From positions 15,602,501 to 15,666,500 of the forward strand of contig CM066916.1 in assembly GCA_033964015.1 (NCBI GenBank): 64,000 nucleotides of DNA, given 5' to 3'. How positions within the stretch are numbered: position 1 is the first letter of the stretch; the number at the start of each line of letters is the position of its first letter. A model generated the notes under the pieces. That model saw only the letters and a program-made list of their open reading frames with translations, did no database searches and was not told the DNA's origin. Source of the DNA: Scolanthus callimorphus. Lineage: Eukaryota; Cnidaria; Anthozoa; Actiniaria; Edwardsiidae. Below are positions 58,118-64,000 of the stretch, piece after piece. The position numbers and the translations under genes are program-made.

Positions 58118-58960
58118 GAGGGTCTAGACCCTATTGCACGTGACAACTCGCACGGCCGACCAAGGGTCCAGGTCCTATTGCATGTGACACCTTGCACGGC
58201 CATCCAATTGTATGTGACACCTCACACGGCCATTTAAGGGTCTAGACCCTATTGTATGCGATATTTGCACGACCGCCCAAGGGTTTAGACCCTATTGTAT
58301 GTGACACCTCACACGGCCATTTAAGGGTCTAGACCCTATTGTATGCGATATTTGCACGACCGCCCAAGGGTTTAGACCCTATTGTATGTGACACCTCACA
58401 CGGCCATTTAAGGGTCTAGACCCTATTGTATGCGATATTTGCACGACCGCCCAAGGGTTTAGACCCTATTGTATGTGACACCTCACACGGCCATTTAAGG
58501 GTCTAGACCCTATTGTATGCGATACTTGCACGGCCGTCCAAGGGTCTAGACCCTATTGTATGCGATACTTGCACGGCCATCTAAGGGTCTAGACCCTATT
58601 GTATGCGATACTTGCACGGCCGTCCAAGGGTCTAGACCCTATTGTATGCGATACTTGCACGGCCGTCCAAGGGTCTAGACCCTATTGTATGCGATACTTG
58701 CACGGCCGTCCAAGGGTCTAGACCCTATTGTATGTGATACTTGCACGGCCGTCCAAGGGTCTAGACCCTATTGTATGCGATACTTGCACGGCCGTCCAAG
58801 GGTCTAGACCCTATTGTATGCGATACTTGCACGGCCGTCCAAGGGTCTAGACCCTATTGTATGCGATACTTGCACGGCCGTCCAAGGGTCTAGACCCTAT
58901 TGTATGTGATACTTGGACGGCCGTTCAAGGGTCTTGACGCTATTATGTGAAACACGCATA
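58118..58960. repeat. 43-bp tandem array after the class C GPCR stop
   Basis: About 19 to 20 copies of a 43-bp unit containing the palindrome GGGTCTAGACCC, then TATTGTATGCGATACTTGCACGGCCG-like sequence. Units around 58240-58500 alternate two types (CCTCACACGGCCATTTAAGG and TTTGCACGACCGCCCAAGGG), giving four 86-bp dimers. Later units are uniform. It lies where the 3' UTR should be. The sequence is unrelated to the 43-bp satellite of the foldback element despite the equal period. Confidence 0.95.
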
Positions 58961-59869
58961 GCCGCCCAAGTGTCTTTAGCACGAATTGTCCTAAAATGTA
59001 TATTATCGGGGCTTTTATGCCCTTCAAATCACTGTAGCAGCCACGAAATATATATGCCCTCTGACCAGCAATTAAAACAATTATATTCATAATATTCATC
59101 AATTATTTACAGGATGCTTATCCGATCAGATGACACTACTTGTATCCCCTGAAACAACATGGCTAGGTGTCTAATACAGAATATTCTAAAATTCATGAGT
59201 GACCAATGGGTGAACCCTATGTTGGTCACATCCCGTGTTTATATAAATACACTCATGTTTACATGTAATAAATGAATATCTATATCATAGTTATAGACAC
59301 GGTACCCCGGTAGGGGTGTACAAGGGTGGACCCATGCCACCCCAGGATCGGAACTAAGGCTTTGGGTGAAATTGTCTACGATTTCGTGAACACTGGTCAC
59401 CAAAACCGTAGCTCTTATCCATGTGGGATGCTTATTCTGTATCTGCGCATGCTTGATTCTGTACCTGCGCATGTTTGACATTCTACGTAACACTAGCCAT
59501 ACTCTGCGGCTGTCGTCATTCTTTCATACTAATTTTTTCTGTTTTGTCTGAGAAAGTTTATTTAATGCATTCTTTAGTTTCTTGTTCTTAAGATAAAAAG
59601 AACGCGTCAAACTCTGTCGAATTACATGACTTGTTCATTAGTTGACTTCGTGAAGACGTACATGTATAACGCCTAGTCCTTCCTACTCGTAAAATATATT
59701 TCGAATTGACTAATTCAAGTTTTAAATTCCCGCATCTTGTTTTAAATTTCAGAAGTGATTTCACTTAGTGGATCTAATTAGTATTTTTTTTTTGGGATCT
59801 AATTAGTATGCTGTATCTAATCAGTATTCTGCATAGGACACCCTCCAGTGCAGCTCCTCAGTCTTCGGT
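58961..59869. other. Intergenic, no gene recognised
   Basis: It contains a short direct repeat (CTGCGCATGCTTGATTCTG followed by CTGCGCATGTTTGACATTC, about 59444-59484) and a duplicated GATCTAATTAGTAT (59770 and 59796). No coding evidence. Confidence 0.4.
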
Positions 59870-60910
59870 TGGTCATCATAGTCAGTAGAAAAGAGAGTCT
59901 TCCCTAAAATAGATGAGGCTTGGGTAAACCTTATACTTAATAAGCAACTTTGGCTGATCATCATAATTATGTAGAGAAAAGAGAGTCTTCCCTAAAATAT
60001 AGATGAGGCTTGGGTAGACCTTATACTAAATGAGCACCTTCAGCTGGTCATCATAGTTAGTAGAGAAGAGAGTCTTCCCTAAATAGATGAGGCTTGGGTA
60101 AACCTTATACTTAATAAGCAACTTTGGCTGATCATCATAGTTATGTAGAGAAAAGAGAGTCTTCCCTAAAATATAGATGAGGCTTGGGTAGACCTTATAC
60201 TAAATGAGCACCTTCAGCTGGTCATCATAGTCAGTAGAGAAGAGAGTCTTCCCTAAAATAGATGAGGCTTGGGTAAACCTTATACTTAATAAGCAACTTT
60301 GGCTGATCATCATAGTTATGTAGAGAAAAGAGAGTCTTCCCTAAAATATAGATGAGGCTTGGGTAGACCTTATACCAAATGAGCACCTTCAGCTGGTCAT
60401 CATAGTTAGTAGAGAAGAGAGTCTTCCCTAAAATAGATGAGGCTTGGGTAAACCTTATACTTAATAAGCACCTTTGGCTGATCATCATAGTTATGTAGAG
60501 AAAAGATAGTCTTCCCTAAAATAGATGACGGTTGGGTAAACCTTATACTAAATGAGCACCTTCAGCTGCTCATCATAGTTAGTAGAGAAGAGATAGTCTT
60601 CCCTAAAATAGATGACGCTTGGGTAAACCTTACACTAAATGAGCCCCTTCAGCTGGTCATCATAGTTAGTAAAGAAGAGAGAGTCTTCCCTAAAATATAA
60701 ATGAGGCTTGGGTATACCTTATACTAAATGAGCACCTTCGGCTGGTCATCATAGTTAGTAGAGAAGAGAGTCTTCCCTAAAATAGATGAGGCTTGGGTAA
60801 AAAATCAGCACCTTCGGCTGGTCATCACAGTTTGAAGAGAAGAGATAGTCTTCCCTAAAATAGATGACGCTTGGGTAAACCTTATACTAAATGAGTACCT
60901 TCAGCCGGTT
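59870..60910. repeat. 88-bp tandem array with dimeric structure
   Basis: About 12 copies of an 88-bp unit around AGTCTTCCCTAAAATAGATG. In the first half two types alternate: one with TAATAAGCAACTTTGGCTGA and TTATGTAGAGAAAAG, the other with AATGAGCACCTTCAGCTGGT and TAGTAGAGAAG. This gives a higher-order repeat of about 175 bp. Copies decay towards the right end. Confidence 0.95.
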
Positions 60911-61108
60911 TATGGAGGCTGCCTACAGTTTTTCTTGCATTTGACGTCTTTACTTTGTACGACCGCAATTCTGAAATGTAGGTACCTATGAATTTCAAAT
61001 TTGGACCACTTGCTTTAGAACGATTCAAGATCACGATGATGCATGATTCACTGCTGTCAGAGTTTCCATAGCAACGAAACAGTGGGGTCACTGCAAAATT
61101 AATCCAAA

Positions 61109-61653
61109 GGTATACAACTACTTCTCTGCCAAATTTGCCGCCAGGAAGTGCTTTTGATTTCCCTTGATGAACATGAACACAAGCTTTAAATATTGAGCAT
61201 CATTCGCGTTTACTGCGAAATACATCCTTCTAGAACTAATCAGAGTTAAACGTGACGGGTTTAGTTCACTGATCCATAAGAGGTGATACACTCGTTGATG
61301 CTGGAACGTGAAAACCAGGATGAAATTTGAATAAAAACTACAGCTGGTGAAAACTGCAAATGCTTTACAACCTTGAACGGAACTAGGAAGGTGGTGCATG
61401 AACTTTGGAATTTTCCAAGGCGCCTTCCGCTACGTAGTTTTTTTCTTACGCGGACAGTATCTCGCTAATATGATCAATTTTGAGTTAAGAGCGCGAGAAA
61501 AAAGTCGCCACAGGATTTTTTCTGGGGCCTTAGTTGTGTTCGAAATTATATTTCGCGAAATTGCTCAAAATGTGAAGTTTGCGTTGATGTTCATCAAGGA
61601 AAGTCAAAAGGACTTTCTGGCATCAAATTTGACAGAGAAGTAGTTGTATTACC
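61109..61653. mobile_element. 545-bp foldback element
   Basis: Ends GGTATACAACTACTTCTCTG and CAGAGAAGTAGTTGTATTAC. The arms diverge inward (CTTGATGAACATGAACACAAG against TGATGTTCATCAAGG). Two 81-93-residue frames on opposite strands are mirror images of the arms. Confidence 0.8.
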
Positions 61654-62030
61654 TTTATTTTTGCGGTAAGAGATTTCACTAGCCTCTTTCAAAACCAATT
61701 ATATACAAAATTATTATTGCGTCTTCTGCACACGACATATAATATATCCTGTGTTATTATTCAGCACATCGATGCACTGCCCAAATATGGTCATTGGAAC
61801 GCCAATAGCTGTCTTCTGTACATGACAGCTATCCTGCGATATCCGTCTCTGAGGAAAATATGATGTTTTGAGCTCGTAAATAATACACAAATTAAGTCAT
61901 TTTTTTCGGGGGTTTTTGTGCTATCGATGTGCTGAATATTCGTCCCTCGTCGGCTAAGTATCAGACGATATTCTGCGCAATTTCGCAGGATAATGGTTAA
62001 ATATCTGCCATCTTAGCCGCGAAATATGCG
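61654..62030. other. Intergenic with one short inverted pair
   Basis: ATTCAGCACATCGATG (61759) and ATCGATGTGCTGAAT (61923) are inverted copies about 150 bp apart, possibly another decayed foldback. No gene seen. Confidence 0.4.
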
Positions 62031-62307
62031 TTACTGCGATTTTCATAATTCTGCGAACTCCCACTTGACATTTCCGAACGCCAAACTGCGTTTTTGCTTC
62101 CGTCAATCAAACCTTTTAAGTCAAGTCCACGCATTTTTTCTACAGTGAAAAAATTGTGTTTTGAAGGCTAGCTAGCCCCTTTCAGTTCTCAAGATCTATC
62201 AAAGCCTGCGTGAAATCACCCAGAGCTGTTCACTCGCTTGATTGACGGAAGCCGAACCGCGATTTGCTGGTCGGTGTAGAGTTCGCAAAAGTATGCAAAT
62301 CGCAGTA
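62031..62307. mobile_element. MITE with TTACTGCGATTTTCATAATT ends, copy 2
   Basis: A 277-bp relative of the element at 26074-26365, with the same TTCCGTCAATCAAAC/TTGATTGACGGAAGCC inner arms. Confidence 0.85.
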
Positions 62308-62454
62308 AGCTCGTATGAACGGAACACAAAAGTCAATTTCTTCTGGGATGTTTTTGTGCTGTTGATGTACCGAATAATTAAACCTTTATCCTTATTTTGC
62401 CAACTCAGGTTTTTCTGTTCAGCTAGGCAATCCATCTATTAAGCCAATCGCGTT

Positions 62455-62539
62455 CTTGCCCTGTTTCGCCTAGTGCAATGACCTGGATTTTCGTCGCAAA
62501 ATAAAGCCCGTCGACTGCACTAGGCGAAACAGGGCAAGG
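62455..62539. mobile_element. 85-bp hairpin MITE
   Basis: CTTGCCCTGTTTCGCCTAGTG pairs exactly with CACTAGGCGAAACAGGGCAAG. The loop is about 40 bp. Confidence 0.8.
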
Positions 62540-64000
62540 ACCTGATGATTTGGATTGGCGGAACAGAGAAATCGAAGATCCCAAACCCAAAGCGACGTTT
62601 TGAGCGCGAAACATGAACCCTCTTTAAAAACATACTGTCCAATCAAGTAGGTTGGTTCCATTTAGTTGTAAAGGTGCTCTAACAAAGATGGAGCTGTCAA
62701 ATTGAAATTTCATGGTAATAGTTCTAAAGAGTTTTGAGCATGAAACTAATCAAGAACATCTGAATAGACGGGAAGTCAATAGTATTAAATTGCACACAAC
62801 AAAGATAATTTTCGGCTGTAACCTTACCAATTAGCAATATTCTAGGTGTTTTACACGGTGTTGATTCATCAAGGAATTGCGCAAAAATTACATTACTTGA
62901 TGTTTATCTCTTGCATTTTGTTGAATGAAATGAAAGTGCATTTATACGTCATAGTTATATTGAAATATCTTCGTTTGGCCGTGAAAAGAATACGCGGGAA
63001 TATGTTTTAACTAACAGGAAGACAGAGACAAAATTGGCAAATTACATCTAGAAGACACAATAGACGTTACGTTTTTGTTATAATTTTTGAAACACACGTC
63101 TTACGGAGCTGTGAAACGAAACGAAGAAAAGTAATGGTAAATTTGGTTACCACGTTTTGTGGTCATGAAATATACACTAATTACATACAAGTACACAAAC
63201 CATTAGAGTAAATACTATTACTTAAAAACTGTAGCCACTACTACATCCAATCGAGGAGGCGTCTTCAAAACCTTGAGGACCTTTCGCATAGACAGTCTCC
63301 GCGTTTTGGACCTGATAATATACGAGTCTATTTCACAGTAGTAAAGCTATGTTGTTTATACATCACTAGTCGGCGAGTTTGACTAAATCAACAGTCGGAG
63401 GATCAAACGAGTTTGTGAAAAAGCAGATATATTGGCCTCTATTCTCTTCAAAACACTATAAACCCCCGGGAGGTAAACACAATAAATCAAAACGGCAAAT
63501 ATTTACGACTTTCTATACAAATTTCTTTTTCAATTACTTGGAAGACAGTTGCAAAGATTGTGTGATTAATAACATTTCTCTTATCCCGCTGGGCGTGGAT
63601 TTCCCTTATAGAAATTTTATAGTTTTACATTAGGAAAAAAGCACAACGTGCATGATAGAAAGGATTCATGAAGTTTTTAATAATCATGTATCAATTCCAG
63701 GAATCTTTTCTTCCTCTCAAATGCGACGTGAGCTTAGTTTTATTGGCCAGATGTCAGCCAATTTATTATGTTTTCGTTTGCGCAAACAATTCATAAAAAT
63801 TGAAAGTACAATAAACTTCATTTCCTAAGCCGAATAAGGATAAGAAGATCAAAATTAAAATTGATTTTTTTTGGAAAAACGTACCCTTTTTTGTTGTGTA
63901 TATTCTTTTTCCATTTGATTCTGATTTCTCAATTACCAAAAGCTGAAATCTAAGCTGGAAATCTAGATCCCTAAGTGCGTAAGCCGAAAGGTTGATCGGT
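62540..64000. other. Intergenic to the window edge
   Basis: AT-rich sequence without a supported gene, RNA or repeat. An 84-residue plus-strand frame (63379-63633) shows no known motif or splice signal in support. Confidence 0.4.

Overview
The window looks like a repeat-rich animal nuclear chromosome, most likely from an anthozoan cnidarian (coral or sea anemone). The reasons are three diverged, apparently intron-poor GPCR genes, short exons with GT-AG introns, and a very high density of small foldback and TTAA-type MITEs. The species call is an inference; no rRNA or mitochondrial marker is present.

Bases 1-25665 are dominated by one structure. A 24.6-kb foldback mobile element (348-24955) is bounded by a perfect 9-bp direct repeat (339-347 and 24956-24964). 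It has 0.7-0.95-kb terminal inverted repeats (TIRs), and its arms are filled with about 375 copies of a 43-bp satellite. Arrays 1 and 2 run forward and array 3 runs in reverse. A different element with GCGGAGCTCC hairpin ends ('S element') is inserted inside the left arm (4259-9720). The outer flanks (1-338 and 24965-25665) form a second S copy in the opposite orientation, split by the foldback element. The loop between the arms holds further MITEs (11566-12857).

Bases 25666-33300 hold nested foldback MITEs, a class A GPCR gene broken by a one-base frameshift (27797-28792), and a GPCR pseudogene remnant (31223-31425).

Bases 33309-40783 carry two recognisable housekeeping genes in head-to-head arrangement. 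On the minus strand are seven short exons of PRIMPOL (primase-polymerase), reading from the N-terminus through catalytic motifs I and II; the later exons were not found. On the plus strand is a complete five-exon HPDL (4-hydroxyphenylpyruvate dioxygenase-like) gene. A perfect E2F-type site lies between them.

Bases 41000-53800 are mostly MITEs, including four members of a foldback family built from GACG...CGTC repeats, a LINE 3' remnant, and a second class A-like GPCR (44852-45802).

Bases 53991-58106 encode a two-exon class C (metabotropic glutamate receptor-like) GPCR. Its signal-peptide exon lies 1.3 kb upstream of the main exon. Directly after its stop codon is a separate 43-bp tandem array (58118-58960), followed by an 88-bp array (59870-60910) and more MITEs. 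I see no gene between about 62.5 and 64 kb.

Homopolymer-length differences are frequent in the satellites, in duplicated MITEs and at the GPCR frameshifts. Some apparent gene breakage may therefore be long-read assembly error.
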